Both the position numbers and the translations under genes were made by a program. From an uncultured Methylococcaceae bacterium (GTDB taxonomy: Bacteria > Pseudomonadota > Gammaproteobacteria > Methylococcales > Methylococcaceae), in assembly GCA_903859815.1 (NCBI GenBank), contig CAIOOA010000228.1, forward strand, positions 19,609 through 83,608: a DNA stretch of 64,000 nt. Reading direction: 5' to 3'. Under the pieces are notes generated by a model that worked only from the letters and a program-made list of their open reading frames with translations, did not search any database and was not told the origin of the DNA. Positions 40,775 through 51,924 of the stretch are shown here, piece after piece (the first letter of the stretch is position 1; each line of letters starts with the position of its first letter).

Positions 40775-43700
40775 ATGTCCACGGCCCCGCAATCAAGCAC
40801 GACCAACCCTAGCCTAGCCCGCCTACGCGAGATTCCCTATAACTATACCTCCTTTTCCGACCGCGAGATTGTCATCCGTCTGCTCGGCGAGGACATGTGG
40901 GGCATTTTGGATGCCCTGCGCACCGAGCGTGTCACGGGCCGATCTGCCCGAATGCTTTACGAAGTGTTAGGCGACATTTGGGTGGTTCAGCGCAATCCTT
41001 ATCTCGAAGACGATTTGCTCGATAATCGAGGTCGCAGACAGGCTTTGTTGGATGCCTTGCGCCATCGCTTGCGCCAAATGGAAGCCCGACGGCTCGAAAC
41101 CGAAGACGGGCACTCGGATCGATCCGCAAAAGTGGCTCTGCTGATCCAAGCCGCCCATCAAGCCGTGGATGCCTTCGAGGCGCATTTTGAGCGTACCCGC
41201 GAATTGCGCCGTCGGGCAATGAACTTGTTGTCGCGCCACACCCGCAAGGACAATATTAGTTTCGACGGATTTGCCCGTGCGGCCCATGTCACCGATGCCA
41301 CCGACTGGCGTGTGGAATATCCTTTCGTAGTGCTTTACCCCAACACCGAGGAAGAGGTGGGGCATTTGGTTCGCGATTGCATTGAACTAGGATTGACCAT
41401 CATCCCAAGGGGGGGCGGCACGGGTTACACCGGCGGTGCGGTTCCGCTATCGCCATTGTCCGCCGTCATCAACACCGAAAAGTTGCTGGAAACCGGCAAG
41501 ATAGAAACCCAAACCCTGCTGCCCGGATTGATTCATCCTTGTGCCACGATATTTACTGGCGCGGGTGTCGTCACCCGTCGCGTCATGGAAGCGGCTGAGT
41601 CGGCTGGATTAGTGTTTGCCTGCGACCCGACTTCGGCGGATGCTTCCTGCATAGGCGGCAATGTTGCGATGAACGCCGGCGGCAAGAAAGCCGTGTTATG
41701 GGGTACGGCATTGGATAATCTAGCCTCTTGGCGCATGGTCACGCCGGACGGCAACTGGCTGGAAGTCGAACGGATCAATCACAACCTTGGCAAAATTCAC
41801 GATCAGGCGGATGTGTCTTTCCGACTGATGCGATTTGGCACGGATGGCAAGAAGCTGCTAGGTGAGGAAATCTTGAACCTACCCGGCGAGATGTTTCGGA
41901 AAACCGGCTTAGGCAAGGACGTGACCAACAAATTCCTAGGGGGATTACCCGGCATTCAAAAGGAAGGCTGCGACGGCATCATCACCTCGGCCCGCTGGAT
42001 TTTGCATCAAATGCCCCCGCACACGCGGACTTTTTGCCTGGAGTTTTTTGGACAGGTGCGCGAGGCCGTGCCAGCGATTGTCGAAGTGCGTGATTTTCTG
42101 GAAAGCTTGCCGAAAACAGGCGAGAAGCGAGTCATGCTGGCTGGATTGGAGCATTTGGACGAACGCTACGTCAAGGCCGTTGGTTATGCCACCAAGGCCA
42201 AGCGGCATGGCAGACCGAAAATGGTGCTGATCGGCGATGTGGTCGGCGATGATGACAACGCCGTTGCACTCGCTGTCGCTGAAGTGGTGCGCTTGTGCAA
42301 TGCGAGGGGAGCGGAGGGATTCATCGCGGTTAGCGCTGAGTCACGCAAGCGCTTTTGGCTGGATCGCGCCCGCACGGCGGCGATTGCCAAGCATACCAAT
42401 GCTTTCAAGATCAACGAAGACGTGGTCATTCCACTGCCAAGAATGGGTGATTATTGCGATGGCATCGAGCGCATCAACATCGAATTATCCTTGCGCAACA
42501 AGTTGCGCCTTTGTGATGCGCTGGAAGCGTTCATCGCCGGTGACTTGCCGACTAGGGATTACGAAGAGAGTGTGGATAAGGCCGAATTGATTGACGACCG
42601 CCGTACTCGCGCCGTAGATACCGTTAACCAAGTCCGCACTCGCTGGCAATGGCTGCTGGATCATTTGGATTTACCCTTGACCCAAGCCGAAAGTTCGTTT
42701 GTCGAACTGGGCATCATGGCAAGCGAATTCGTCAACCGTGCCGACAACCCCACGCTATTCCATCGCTTGCAAGACCACTCGGTACGGGTGTCTTGGAAAC
42801 AGGAATTGCAAGCGCCACTTCAGGAAATTTTCGAGGGCGACAATTTCCGCCCGGTTACGGAACGCATCAAAGCCATACACAAGGAAATTTTGCGCGGGCG
42901 GGTGTTCGTGGCCTTGCACATGCATGCGGGCGACGGCAATGTTCACACCAACTTGCCGGTCAATTCCGATCATTACGAGATGCTGCAAGAAGCCAATGCC
43001 GCCGTGGCTCGCATCATGGCCTTGGCCCGTTCTTTGGGCGGGGTCATTTCCGGTGAACATGGTATAGGCATCACCAAATACGAATTCCTAAGCCCGGATG
43101 AAGTCGCGCCTTTTCATGCTTACAAGCGGCAAATCGATCCCGAAGGCCGCTTCAACCAAGGCAAATTGATGCCGGGTTCAGACCTGACGGGTGCTTATAC
43201 GCCGTCGTTCAGCCTGATGGGTTTCGAGTCACTCATCATGCAGCAAAGCGACATCGGCGCGATTGCCGATTCGGTCAAGGACTGTCTGCGTTGCGGCAAA
43301 TGCAAGCCAGTCTGCTCCACCCATGTGCCTAGGGCCAACCTACCCTACTCCCCACGCAACAAGATACTCGCCACATCGCTGCTGGTTGAGGCGTTTTTAT
43401 ACGAGGAGCAAACTCGACGGGGTGTCTCAATCACCCATTGGAAAGAGTTCGAGGATGTGGCCGAGCATTGTACGGTTTGCCACCGTTGCTACAACCCTTG
43501 TCCGGTGGACATCGACTTCGGCATGGTGTCGATGAACATGCGCAACTTGCTACGCAAGATGGGTAAGCAGAGCTTCAATCCGGCGAAAGCTGCCGCGATG
43601 GCTTTCCTAAACTTCAGCGACCCGCGCTCGGTCAAGGCCATGCGCAAGGTGATGATCGATTGGGGTTACAAAGGCCAACGCTTGGGTGTCAGCCTGTTGC

Positions 43701-44698
43701 AACACTGGGGCAAGAAACAAACCGCACAACCCCCGGCTTCTCTGGGCAAACCGCCCATGCGCGAACAAGTCATTCATTTCGTCAACAAGAAAATGCCCGG
43801 CAAGCTACCGAGCAAGACGGCCCGAGCCTTGCTCGACATTGAAGACAACCAAATCGTGCCGATCATCCGCGATTCCAAGAAAACCCAAGTGGATTCCGAA
43901 GCGGTGTTTTATTTCCCCGGCTGCGGTTCCGAGCGATTGTTCTCGCAAGTTGGCCTCGCCACTCAAGCCATGCTCTATGAAATTGGCGTGCAGACGGTGT
44001 TGCCGCCGGGTTATTTGTGCTGCGGTTTCCCGCAACGCGCATCCGGTCAGTTCGACAAGGCAGATAAAATCACCACCGACAACCGGGTATTGTTCCACCG
44101 GGTCGCCAACACTCTGAACTATCTCGATATTAAAACCGTCGTGGTCAGTTGCGGCACTTGCTTGGATCAACTGGAAGATTACGAGTTTGGCAAGATATTC
44201 CCCGGATGCCGATTGGTGGACATACACGAGTATCTGTTGGAAAAGGGCGTGAAACTGGAAGGAGTCACCGGCACACGCTACCTCTACCATGACCCCTGCC
44301 ATACCCCGATGAAGCAGCAAGACCCGATGAAAACGGTCAACGCACTGATTGCCACGGCTGACGGAAGCCTAGTGGACAAGACCGAGCGCTGCTGCGGCGA
44401 GTCCGGCACCTTGGCAATCGCCCGACCCGACATTTCCACCCAAGTTCGCTTCCGCAAAGAAGAGGAATTAAAGCTAGGCGCGAACAAGCAACGCGGTGAC
44501 GGTTACACGGGTCCCATCAAAGTGCTGACTTCCTGCCCGTCTTGTTTGCAAGGTTTGCAACGTTATCAAGACGATGTGGACCAACTCGACGCGGACTACA
44601 TCGTCGTCGAAATTGCCAAGCATGTCTTAGGGGAAAACTGGCTTCCAGAATTCGTGACCAAGGCGAATCAAGGCGGAATTGAGCGGGTGTTGGTGTAA
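40775..44698 (+). CDS. Large FAD-linked oxidase / Fe-S oxidoreductase fusion (DUF3683)
   Basis: About 1307 residues. A DUF3683 N-terminal domain ([18 protein letters not shown]), an FAD_binding_4 domain with [18 protein letters not shown] near 210 and [13 protein letters not shown] near 295, and a GlcD-type FAD-oxidase C domain with [10 protein letters not shown] near 715. Two [4Fe-4S] motifs follow ([11 protein letters not shown] near 838 and [11 protein letters not shown] near 897), then GlpC-like CCG domains ([36 protein letters not shown]). It combines the GlcD and GlpC/LldE functions in one chain and probably oxidises a 2-hydroxyacid and passes electrons to the respiratory chain. ATG 40775 was chosen over 40721. 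Substrate unknown. Confidence 0.9.
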   Translation: MSTAPQSSTTNPSLARLREIPYNYTSFSDREIVIRLLGEDMWGILDALRTERVTGRSARMLYEVLGDIWVVQRNPYLEDDLLDNRGRRQALLDALRHRLRQMEARRLETEDGHSDRSAKVALLIQAAHQAVDAFEAHFERTRELRRRAMNLLSRHTRKDNISFDGFARAAHVTDATDWRVEYPFVVLYPNTEEEVGHLVRDCIELGLTIIPRGGGTGYTGGAVPLSPLSAVINTEKLLETGKIETQTLLPGLIHPCATIFTGAGVVTRRVMEAAESAGLVFACDPTSADASCIGGNVAMNAGGKKAVLWGTALDNLASWRMVTPDGNWLEVERINHNLGKIHDQADVSFRLMRFGTDGKKLLGEEILNLPGEMFRKTGLGKDVTNKFLGGLPGIQKEGCDGIITSARWILHQMPPHTRTFCLEFFGQVREAVPAIVEVRDFLESLPKTGEKRVMLAGLEHLDERYVKAVGYATKAKRHGRPKMVLIGDVVGDDDNAVALAVAEVVRLCNARGAEGFIAVSAESRKRFWLDRARTAAIAKHTNAFKINEDVVIPLPRMGDYCDGIERINIELSLRNKLRLCDALEAFIAGDLPTRDYEESVDKAELIDDRRTRAVDTVNQVRTRWQWLLDHLDLPLTQAESSFVELGIMASEFVNRADNPTLFHRLQDHSVRVSWKQELQAPLQEIFEGDNFRPVTERIKAIHKEILRGRVFVALHMHAGDGNVHTNLPVNSDHYEMLQEANAAVARIMALARSLGGVISGEHGIGITKYEFLSPDEVAPFHAYKRQIDPEGRFNQGKLMPGSDLTGAYTPSFSLMGFESLIMQQSDIGAIADSVKDCLRCGKCKPVCSTHVPRANLPYSPRNKILATSLLVEAFLYEEQTRRGVSITHWKEFEDVAEHCTVCHRCYNPCPVDIDFGMVSMNMRNLLRKMGKQSFNPAKAAAMAFLNFSDPRSVKAMRKVMIDWGYKGQRLGVSLLQHWGKKQTAQPPASLGKPPMREQVIHFVNKKMPGKLPSKTARALLDIEDNQIVPIIRDSKKTQVDSEAVFYFPGCGSERLFSQVGLATQAMLYEIGVQTVLPPGYLCCGFPQRASGQFDKADKITTDNRVLFHRVANTLNYLDIKTVVVSCGTCLDQLEDYEFGKIFPGCRLVDIHEYLLEKGVKLEGVTGTRYLYHDPCHTPMKQQDPMKTVNALIATADGSLVDKTERCCGESGTLAIARPDISTQVRFRKEEELKLGANKQRGDGYTGPIKVLTSCPSCLQGLQRYQDDVDQLDADYIVVEIAKHVLGENWLPEFVTKANQGGIERVLV

Positions 44699-44826
44699 TC
44701 AGATGTAAGACGCGGGAAGGGTGAAGACATGGGTATTATTATGCCTAACGCCGAGGCTCACCCGCCCGCGCCCACCAAAAATCTTGAAAACAACAGTATC
44801 AACATCAAACATCAGCAACTGGTCTG

Positions 44827-46065
44827 TCAATTATTAAATGCTGACATGATGACTTCGTAATACTGGCTCAAGTCGATGCCGTAATCCCCGGGGCGGCGAA
44901 CCGTGACGATACGGTAAGGACGGCCCTTGTCATCTTCCGTCTTCTCGCTCATATCGATAAATTTTTGTGTGGGCTGCTTATTGGCATCACGCACGACGAG
45001 AATTTGCGGTCGTAGTTTTTGCCTAGGATTGGATTCAAGCACGATGGAAACTTCCCCGGAACTTAATTCGACGATGCTTCCGGGCGGGTAAATCCCCAAA
45101 TAGGATACGAAAGCCAAAGTCAAACTGCTGTCGATCTTGTTGTCCCTTGCCAATTGATTCAGGATGGCCACTGCACTGAGATGATCGCCGGCTGGACGGT
45201 AAGGTTTGGGGCTGGTGATGGCATCATATTTGTCAACCACCGATACAATTTTGCAATTCAGGTTCAATTGATGCCCCTGAAGGCCGCGAGGATAGCCCGT
45301 CCCGTCAATATTTTCATGATGCCCATAAGCAACGTCCACGGTCCCACTGAATATATTGCGTCCTCCCATTAAAATATCCCGCCCCGCCTTGGCGTGACTT
45401 TGGATAATGGCTGTCTCCTCTTCATTGAGTGGGCCGGGTTTGTTGAGGATGCTTTCTGGTATTGTCACCTTGCCCATGTCGTGCAGGAGACCGCAGGTGC
45501 CTAGTTGTTCCAACTGGGTCGCATCGTAGCCGAGCAAACGGCCTAAGACGATGGAGTACACGCACACGTTGAAGGCATGTTGGTTGAGTTGCTCGTCCTT
45601 GTTGCGCATTCGGGTCAGGAACATCATGGCTTCGGGATTGTTGGTCAGGTTGACAACACAATCCGAAACTGCATTTTTTGCCAATTGAATATCCAAGCTT
45701 TGACCAAAACGGATTTCATCAATAAACGTTTTGATCAGTTTGGATGTTTGTTTCCGCGTTATATCGGCGGCCTCCATGTCCTTTTCGGCAAAGGCTTTCT
45801 TCTTTTCATTGGTGAAGGAACCTGGCAATTCATCAATGGTGACGCGAACCACTTTAGTGCGCATCAGGTCGATATAGACATATTCGCAATGCTGCATGAC
45901 GGCTTCGATGTCGGCATCATTTTCCACCTCGAAGCCTTGAAGCATAAATGGCGTCTCCAACCAAGGCCGGTCCAATTCACAGACATACATACCCGGCCTG
46001 AGATCGCAAGCACGCAATCTGACCTTTTCCACATAGTCAACTATTCGTGGTTTTTCTGGCAACAT
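44827..46065 (-). CDS. HD-GYP cyclic-di-GMP phosphodiesterase with DUF3391 domain
   Basis: A 412-residue protein. Residues about 10-130 are the DUF3391 domain (VRLRACDLRPGMYVCELDRPW). The HD-GYP domain has LLHDMGKVTIPESILNKPGPL near 205, the HAKAG segment, and HHENIDGTGYPRGLQG near 262, with all metal ligands and the GYP signature. It would hydrolyse c-di-GMP to pGpG or GMP, lowering biofilm and polysaccharide signals; Orn (26274) would finish pGpG. No sensor domain other than DUF3391. Confidence 0.92.
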   Translation of the reverse strand: MLPEKPRIVDYVEKVRLRACDLRPGMYVCELDRPWLETPFMLQGFEVENDADIEAVMQHCEYVYIDLMRTKVVRVTIDELPGSFTNEKKKAFAEKDMEAADITRKQTSKLIKTFIDEIRFGQSLDIQLAKNAVSDCVVNLTNNPEAMMFLTRMRNKDEQLNQHAFNVCVYSIVLGRLLGYDATQLEQLGTCGLLHDMGKVTIPESILNKPGPLNEEETAIIQSHAKAGRDILMGGRNIFSGTVDVAYGHHENIDGTGYPRGLQGHQLNLNCKIVSVVDKYDAITSPKPYRPAGDHLSAVAILNQLARDNKIDSSLTLAFVSYLGIYPPGSIVELSSGEVSIVLESNPRQKLRPQILVVRDANKQPTQKFIDMSEKTEDDKGRPYRIVTVRRPGDYGIDLSQYYEVIMSAFNN

Positions 46066-46249
46066 GATTCACTCAAACCTTTTGAAAAAATGGCTATCGG
46101 GCAAGGTGGTTTTCTTGCCTCGCTTTCCATAAAACCAGCTCTGCACTCATCACCGATCATAATAACAGCGCTTTTTAAAGATTGTGTTGTTCACGTAAGT
46201 TTTATCCAATCACGATCTTCAAAAGATATCCGCGCTGGCCTCTTAAAAT

Positions 46250-46537
46250 TTAAACTGGATTGCCAAGCTTGGCATCCTCTTTTCGCCTAGAATCTATTCG
46301 TATCATCGAACCAATTGCCGGACATAGGCTATGGAGTTCTTCAATATCAATGTCAGGGCGGTTGGATGTCCATGTGTCCAACAGTTCCTGCAACGTACCC
46401 CTAAACTGCAAGGGGTTTAATTTGCGCAACCATGTCACGCAAATTTCCGTTGTCCCGCAGATTGGCGTTTTCTTGCCGCATTCACAGATCTGAATGATGG
46501 ATTCGGCCTCGGTGCGGTCAGTGATGTTGGGTGTCAT
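46250..46537 (-). CDS. Small Cys-containing hypothetical protein
   Basis: A 95-residue protein; residues 17-28 contain Cys-x-Cys and a further Cys (CECGKKTPICG), which could bind zinc, followed by CVTWLRKLNPLQFRGTLQELLDTW. I do not recognise the family. A clear AGGAG lies 8 bases before the ATG on the minus strand (around 46546-46550), which supports this frame over the overlapping frame on the plus strand. It lies between uvrB and the HD-GYP gene on the same strand. Confidence 0.6.
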   Translation of the reverse strand: MTPNITDRTEAESIIQICECGKKTPICGTTEICVTWLRKLNPLQFRGTLQELLDTWTSNRPDIDIEELHSLCPAIGSMIRIDSRRKEDAKLGNPV

Positions 46538-46583
46538 GAGTCATGCTCCTAAATTTAGCCAATGAACTGGCATAGTGATTAGT

Positions 46584-48671
46584 TTAATCTACAAATGCCT
46601 TAGCTTGAATTAACTTTATCTCATCCCTGATCTTGGCTGCTTCCTCAAATTGTAACTCACGGGCCAAAGAATACATTTTTTCTTCCAATTGTTTGATTTT
46701 TTTTGCCGCTTCATCAGGTTTAAGCACTTGATAATCGGCTGATTTCTCCGCCGCCTTCAATTTTGGCTTATAGGCGTAATGGCCTCCGCTGCCGGGGATG
46801 GGCAGTTCCAAAATGTCAGTGACATTTCGGGTTGCGCTTGCCGGTATGATGCCCATTTTTAAGTTATGGGCAATTTGCTTGGTGCGTCTACGATCAGTTT
46901 CTTCTAGGGCTCTTTCAATGGAGCGAGTGATTTTGTCAGCGTAAAGAATCGCCTTGCCATGAATATTCCTGGCAGCCCGGCCTATGGTTTGAATCAAAGA
47001 AACGACCGAGCGCAAGAAGCCTTCCTTGTCCGCGTCAAGTATTGCCACCAAGGAAACCTCGGGGATATCCAAACCTTCCCGCAACAAATTAATGCCCACT
47101 AGCACATCAAATTTACCTAGGCGCAAATCGCGGATGATTTCCACCCGCTCGACGGTGTCCACGTCGGAATGAAGATAACGCACGGCGATGTCATGGTCCA
47201 TCAGATATTCGGTCAAATCCTCCGCCATACGCTTAGTCAAGGTTGTCACTAGCACCCGTTCCTGTTTTTCCGTGCGCAGCCGGATTTCAGACAGCAAATC
47301 ATCCACTTGAGTGGCGGCAGGACGGATTTCCACTTCCGGGTCCACCAATCCGGTGGGACGCACCACTTGCTCAACCACAGCACCGGAATGCTCCAATTCG
47401 TAAGGACCGGGCGTGGCCGAGATATAAATTCGCTGCGGGGCACGTTGTTCGAACTCTTCAAAGCGAAGCGGCCGATTGTCTAAGGCCGACGGCAAACGAA
47501 AGCCATATTCCACCAAAGTTTCTTTGCGTGAGCGGTCTCCACGGTACATCCCGCCAATTTGGGGGATGGTTTGATGGCTTTCATCAATCACAATCAAAGA
47601 ATCGGGCGGCAAATAGTCAAACAAAGTGGGAGGCGGTTCCCCCGGTTTTTGCCCGGATAGGTGGCGTGAATAATTTTCGATGCCGGAGCAATAGCCGACC
47701 TCCAGAATAATTTCCAAATCAAATAACGTGCGCTGTTCCAAGCGTTGGGCTTCCACCAGCTTATTGGCCTGACGCAAATTGTCCAGCCGTTGCTTCAATT
47801 CCACTTTGATTTCTTCCACCGCCGCCAAGATTTTTTCCCTGGGGGTGACGTAATGGCTTTTTGGGTAAACTGTGAAGCGGGCGATGCGGGCTAGGATTTC
47901 ACCCGTCAGCGGGTCAAACAGCGAAAGCCGCTCGATTTCATCATCAAATAATTCCACCCGCAAGGCTTCACTTTCCGACTCAGCCGGAAAGATGTCTATC
48001 ACCTCGCCCCGCACCCGGTAGGTGGCCCTGCGAAGTTCGGTGTCATTGCGAGTGTATTGCAATTCCGTCAAACGCCGCAACAATTTGCGCTGATCCATCA
48101 AGTCGCCGCGCACCAGATGTAGCACCATCTCGAAATAGGAAGCGGGCTCCCCCAAGCCATAGATGGCGGAAACAGTCGCCACAATCACCACATCACGCCG
48201 CTCGATCAAGGCTTTAGTGGCGGAAAGGCGCATTTGCTCAATGTGTTCGTTGAGGCTGGCATCCTTTTGAATATAGGTGTCGGACGAAGGTACGTAAGCT
48301 TCCGGCTGATAATAGTCGTAATAACTGACGAAATATTCCACTGCATTTTCCGGGAAGAAGTCCTTCATCTCCCCATACAATTGCGCAGCCAAGGTTTTAT
48401 TGTGGGCCATGATGAGCGTAGGCCGCTGAATTTGGCTGATGACATTGGCAATGGTAAACGTTTTGCCGGAACCGGTGACACCCAAGAGAGTCTGGTGCAA
48501 TTCGCCATCCCGCAAACCTTCCACTAGCTTTGCAATAGCCTCCGGTTGGTCCCCGGCCGGCTGATAGCGGCTTTGCAATTTGAATGCCTTTTGCTTGACA
48601 ATGTCTTCCACCTCGGGCTTCGCAAGCTCGTGCAAGTGGGACTGTTGCCATTTTTGGGCTAGTTCTTTCAT
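46584..48671 (-). CDS. uvrB: Excinuclease ABC subunit B
   Basis: About 695 residues: [15 protein letters not shown]alker A near 63, the beta-hairpin [21 protein letters not shown] near 117, SAIYGLG near 165, DESHQT (motif II) near 365, helicase motifs ...IGRAARN near 560, and a C-terminal UVR domain ([24 protein letters not shown]). It verifies DNA damage and loads UvrC in nucleotide excision repair. The N-terminus ([10 protein letters not shown]...) is about 30 residues longer than typical before [18 protein letters not shown] longer frame to 48722 exists but has no better support. Confidence 0.96.
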   Translation of the reverse strand: MKELAQKWQQSHLHELAKPEVEDIVKQKAFKLQSRYQPAGDQPEAIAKLVEGLRDGELHQTLLGVTGSGKTFTIANVISQIQRPTLIMAHNKTLAAQLYGEMKDFFPENAVEYFVSYYDYYQPEAYVPSSDTYIQKDASLNEHIEQMRLSATKALIERRDVVIVATVSAIYGLGEPASYFEMVLHLVRGDLMDQRKLLRRLTELQYTRNDTELRRATYRVRGEVIDIFPAESESEALRVELFDDEIERLSLFDPLTGEILARIARFTVYPKSHYVTPREKILAAVEEIKVELKQRLDNLRQANKLVEAQRLEQRTLFDLEIILEVGYCSGIENYSRHLSGQKPGEPPPTLFDYLPPDSLIVIDESHQTIPQIGGMYRGDRSRKETLVEYGFRLPSALDNRPLRFEEFEQRAPQRIYISATPGPYELEHSGAVVEQVVRPTGLVDPEVEIRPAATQVDDLLSEIRLRTEKQERVLVTTLTKRMAEDLTEYLMDHDIAVRYLHSDVDTVERVEIIRDLRLGKFDVLVGINLLREGLDIPEVSLVAILDADKEGFLRSVVSLIQTIGRAARNIHGKAILYADKITRSIERALEETDRRRTKQIAHNLKMGIIPASATRNVTDILELPIPGSGGHYAYKPKLKAAEKSADYQVLKPDEAAKKIKQLEEKMYSLARELQFEEAAKIRDEIKLIQAKAFVD

Positions 48672-48722
48672 ATTTTTATTTTCTTTAGCTGGATTGCCCA
48701 AGGATGAACCAATCCCAGCCAA

Positions 48723-49263
48723 GTTCGGTCAACTTTCCAAATCATCTGCGCAAGTATAAACCTAGTAGTACATGAGTTGTCAGGAAAATGCACAATAAAA
48801 ACACAGCAAGATGTGCCGCAAGTTCAATTCGTTAGAGTGATTAATGAGACGGAAAAACACTATTACGCCTTAGTGGGATAATCAATTTCGTTGTTATCGA
48901 TATAAACGATCGATTCAATAATATGGTCTCATGAGCTTTACTGCTTGTATATCGGAAAAAATCTGATTTTTATCGATTGCCACTAAATTTTTTCAGATTG
49001 TCATGAATTTCTGTAAGTGAATGAAATTAAGAAGGTTATTATGGCTAATCCAGATCATTCCCGTAGCAATCCAAACCCTCTGAGCGATCAATCCGTCATG
49101 TTTCAACCATTGCGAACCGTAAGGACGATTTGATTTCGGAAGAACCCAATGACGTTAGACAAGGATACAGAAAAGATGTCCCTTAGGTTATCATAATCAA
49201 CTTGTAAGAATCGAAAGCCATATTGGTTCCATGATATAAAAAACAACAACTTATCTTAAGAAC
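48723..49263. other. 540-bp spacer upstream of aspC, AT-rich
   Basis: No convincing gene. A 30-codon frame at 49041-49133 (MANPDHSRS...) has GAAGG before its ATG and continues in another frame to about 49185, so it may be a decayed small gene. The spacer also carries a 29-bp sequence (48943-48971) repeated in inverse orientation at 55165-55193. Promoters of uvrB and aspC must lie here but none is clear. Confidence 0.5.
48943..48971 (+). repeat. 29-bp motif, inverse copy at 55165-55193
   Basis: The 29 bases starting GCTTGTATATCGG are identical to the reverse complement of 55165-55193. Both copies lie in AT-rich spacers next to aminotransferase genes. Confidence 0.85.
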
Positions 49264-50445
49264 ATGAGCATACAATTATCTCACCGTGTACAGTCGATCA
49301 AACCCTCCCCCACTCTAGCCGTCACCGCGCGCGCCAATGCCATGCGGGCCGCTGGCAAAGACATCGTCGGACTCGGTGCCGGCGAGCCAGATTTCGACAC
49401 CCCGGAGCATATCAAACAAGCGGCCATCAAAGCTTTGAATGACGGTTTCACTAAATATACCGCCGTGGATGGCACACCCGGCTTGAAAAAAGCCATTGTG
49501 ACCAAATTCAAGCAGGAAAATGGCTTCGATTACACCCCCAAGCAGATTCTCGTTTCCAGTGGCGGCAAACAGAGTTTTTACAATTTGGCCCAAGCACTGA
49601 TTAATCCGGGGGACGAGGTCATCATTCCGGCCCCGTACTGGGTGTCCTACCCGGATATGGTGTTGTTGGCGGGCGGTGTGCCCGTCATTGTCTCCGCCCC
49701 GCAAAGCCAAGGCTTCAAACTCACTCCCCAGCAACTGCAAGCGGCATTGACACCGAGAACCCGTTTGTTCGTCATCAATAGCCCTTCCAACCCGACCGGC
49801 GTTGCCTATAGTTTGGGCGAACTCAAGGCGTTGGGCGAAGTGTTGAAATCTTTTCCTAAAGTCGTCATTGCGACCGATGACATGTATGAGCATATTCGCT
49901 GGAGCGAGATTCCTTTTGTCAATATTCTCAATGCCTGCCCGGAACTCTATGACCGGATGATGGTGCTGAATGGTGTGTCCAAAGCCTATTCCATGACGGG
50001 TTGGCGCATCGGCTATTGTGCCGGACCCGCCCATTTGATCGAGGCCATGACCAACATCCAATCGCAAAGCACCTCGAACCCAACTTCTTTTGCCCAAGTC
50101 GGTGCGGAAGCGGCGCTGACTGGCGACCAATCATTCATTAGCATCATGGTCAAAGCCTTCAAAGAACGCCATGACTATGTGCTAGGTGCATTGAACGAAC
50201 TCCCCGGCGTTTCCTGCTTGGGTGCGGATGGCGCGTTTTATCTGTTCCCCAATGTGCAGGAAGCCATCACTAAAAAAGGCTTGCCTGATGACGTGGCTTT
50301 GTCTGAATTATTGATCGAGACAGCCGGTGTGGCCCTCGTTCCCGGCTCGGCCTTCGGTTGCCCCGGCCATGTGCGCTTGTCCATCGCCACCAGCATGGCG
50401 AATTTGCAGAAGGCCATGGAGCGCTTGAAGACAGGTTTGGCATAA
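49264..50445 (+). CDS. aspC: Aspartate aminotransferase-type PLP enzyme (class I)
   Basis: A 393-residue enzyme of the AAT I-gamma branch: LSHRVQSIKPSPTLAVTARA, GLGAGEPDFDTPEHIK, YTAVDGTPGLKKAI, NSPSNPTGV near 179, the Tyr in TDDMYEHI near 214, and the PLP lysine in NGVSKAYSMTGWRIGY near 243. It interconverts aspartate/oxaloacetate and glutamate/2-oxoglutarate; some members also use prephenate. A MITE-like repeat follows directly. Confidence 0.92.
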   Translation: MSIQLSHRVQSIKPSPTLAVTARANAMRAAGKDIVGLGAGEPDFDTPEHIKQAAIKALNDGFTKYTAVDGTPGLKKAIVTKFKQENGFDYTPKQILVSSGGKQSFYNLAQALINPGDEVIIPAPYWVSYPDMVLLAGGVPVIVSAPQSQGFKLTPQQLQAALTPRTRLFVINSPSNPTGVAYSLGELKALGEVLKSFPKVVIATDDMYEHIRWSEIPFVNILNACPELYDRMMVLNGVSKAYSMTGWRIGYCAGPAHLIEAMTNIQSQSTSNPTSFAQVGAEAALTGDQSFISIMVKAFKERHDYVLGALNELPGVSCLGADGAFYLFPNVQEAITKKGLPDDVALSELLIETAGVALVPGSAFGCPGHVRLSIATSMANLQKAMERLKTGLA

Positions 50446-50520
50446 GCTCGACTCGTCATTCCGGCAGAGCCAGCCCCGGCAGGGAATGCCGGGGGATGCC
50501 GGTAAAAAGGAAAAAAGTGC

Positions 50521-50637
50521 CGTCATTCCGATCAGGGATGTCGGAATCCAGCGTCCAAGGATGGCAAGCTCTCCCAACAGACAAGGGTTTTCTGCATCCC
50601 TGCAATCTGGATTCCGGCAATCCATACCGGAATGACG
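50521..50637. repeat. MITE-like element with CGTCATTCC ends
   Basis: Bounded by CGTCATTCCG and CGGAATGACG, with GGAATCCAGCG and CTGGATTCCGG inner arms, the same family as 31522-31661. A partial copy (CGTCATTCCGGC, 50454 onward) precedes it directly. Confidence 0.78.
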
Positions 50638-50676
50638 AGGTTTTAGCCTTCATGCGATTGCCCTGACCGTTCTATA

Positions 50677-50699
50677 GTCAAAGCAAGCTTTGACGCTCC
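50677..50699. repeat. Single arm of the GTCAAAGCAAGCTTTGAC palindrome family
   Basis: GTCAAAGCAAGCTTTGACGC followed by TCC; identical to the right arm of 23744-23821 and 39759-39838. Located beside the MITE-like element. Confidence 0.7.
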
Positions 50700-50748
50700 A
50701 ATTATTTTTTTCCGCACTCAGATTGGTTTTGAAATTTGAAAAACGAAA

Positions 50749-50770
50749 AAGGCGGGTATAGACCCGCCTT
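50749..50770 (-). terminator. Rho-independent terminator of the PEP-CTERM gene
   Basis: Stem AAGGCGGGT / ACCCGCCTT with a 4-base loop; read on the minus strand it is followed by a T-rich tract (TTTCGTTTTT). It lies 44 bases after the stop of the minus-strand PEP-CTERM gene at 50814. Confidence 0.85.
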
Positions 50771-50813
50771 AATATCTGATACGTAAGGAAAATAAAACTA
50801 TTTTCAGCAAATT

Positions 50814-51257
50814 CTAACTGCGGATGCTTTTGCGCTTGACCTGATAGGCAACCATGGAAAACCCAAGCAACATCATAGCCCATTCACTAGGTTCAGGGAC
50901 AGATGCGACGAAGTGAGCAAAATTTGGGTCTGATGAAAATGAATTAGTGAATTTATATGGTATATTATTGTAACTGAATCCAAATGTACCATTCGCTCCA
51001 CCATACCCATTCACCACAGTTGGGGGTATAAGTTCTTGACCATTGATTTTAAAACTAGAGAACTTCGATCCTTGTACTTCATTTATCCTATGAAAAATTG
51101 TCTTAAATACGTCTCCCCATGTGCTCGGCGGTATGTCATAAACATCCACAAAACCATGACCATCGGAATACCCACTGATTTCTATTGTAACTGCATGAAC
51201 ATTGGAAAAAAACAAAAATCCAATAAAGATTACTAATAACCTAAACTTCGACCTCAT
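50814..51257 (-). CDS. Small PEP-CTERM sorting domain protein
   Basis: A 147-residue secreted protein with signal peptide (MRSKFRLLVIFIGFLFFSNVHA), a region of unknown fold about 90 residues long, and a C-terminal VPEPSEWAMMLLGFSMVAYQ plus VKRKSIRS tail, a textbook PEP-CTERM signal. GGAGG lies 8 bases before ATG 51257. A longer frame to 51386 would start inside the preceding gene's tail and is not used. It is a tandem paralogue of the broken gene at 51308-51879; signal peptide, leader and sorting tail are nearly identical. Confidence 0.87.
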   Translation of the reverse strand: MRSKFRLLVIFIGFLFFSNVHAVTIEISGYSDGHGFVDVYDIPPSTWGDVFKTIFHRINEVQGSKFSSFKINGQELIPPTVVNGYGGANGTFGFSYNNIPYKFTNSFSSDPNFAHFVASVPEPSEWAMMLLGFSMVAYQVKRKSIRS

Positions 51258-51307
51258 GACAAAACCTCCAACATTATGGATTCGTAGAAAAAGAGAAATA
51301 ATTATTT

Positions 51308-51879
51308 TCAGCCAACTTTCACTGCGGATGCTTTTCGCTTGACCTGATAGGCAACCATGGAAAACCCAAGCAACATCATAGCCCATTCACTCGGTTCGGG
51401 GACAGATGCGACGAACTGAGCAAAACTCGGATCCGATGCAAATGATTCAGTAAATTTATATGATGTATTTTTGAAGTCGAATGCAAATGTAGCACCCTGC
51501 CCATTAGTCGTCACAGCTAAGACCGAAAGTAATTCTTCAAATGAAAGTGTACCTACGAGTTTAAAACTAAGGTACTGGTAATCTTTTACTTCTGAGGCAC
51601 TTGCAATATTATTGTATCTATTTGATTTTGTTGAAATTATTAGCTTGAGCATTTGTCTTATAAATCAATAGGTTAGCTTAATTTTGCAAGTACCTCTTCT
51701 GTTAACTTCTTAAAAACTGAACCAAATACGTCTTGGAAAGTTTTCGGCGGTAGAGTATATTCTTCCACGAATGCATGACCTGCAGTAGCTCCTTTAAACG
51801 TTGCTGTAAGTTCTGCATGAACATTGGAAACAAAGAAAAATCCAAAAAAAATCACTATTAACCTAAACTTCGACCTCAT
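51308..51879 (-). pseudogene. PEP-CTERM paralogue, disrupted in the middle
   Basis: The 5' part (51673-51879) encodes MRSKFRLIVIFFGFFFVSNVHA and about 45 further residues, ending in a stop. After about 20 bases another frame (to 51308) resumes and ends with VPEPSEWAMMLLGFSMVAYQ. By comparison with the intact neighbour the middle carries extra bases and several stops. The GGAGG leader and first codons are the same as in the intact gene, so this is one arm of a tandem duplication that has decayed. Confidence 0.75.
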
Positions 51880-51924
51880 GACAAAACCTCCAAACTCAAT
51901 GTAAGAAAATGCTGACAAATTCAC

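Noticed and set aside
46260..46493. 77-codon plus-strand frame opposite the small Cys protein
   Set aside because: The minus-strand frame has a better ribosome site (AGGAG, 8 bases) and matches the strand of both neighbours.
49315..50130. 271-codon open frame on the minus strand inside aspC
   Set aside because: It is the antisense shadow of a clearly conserved aminotransferase; no recognisable domain or ribosome site.
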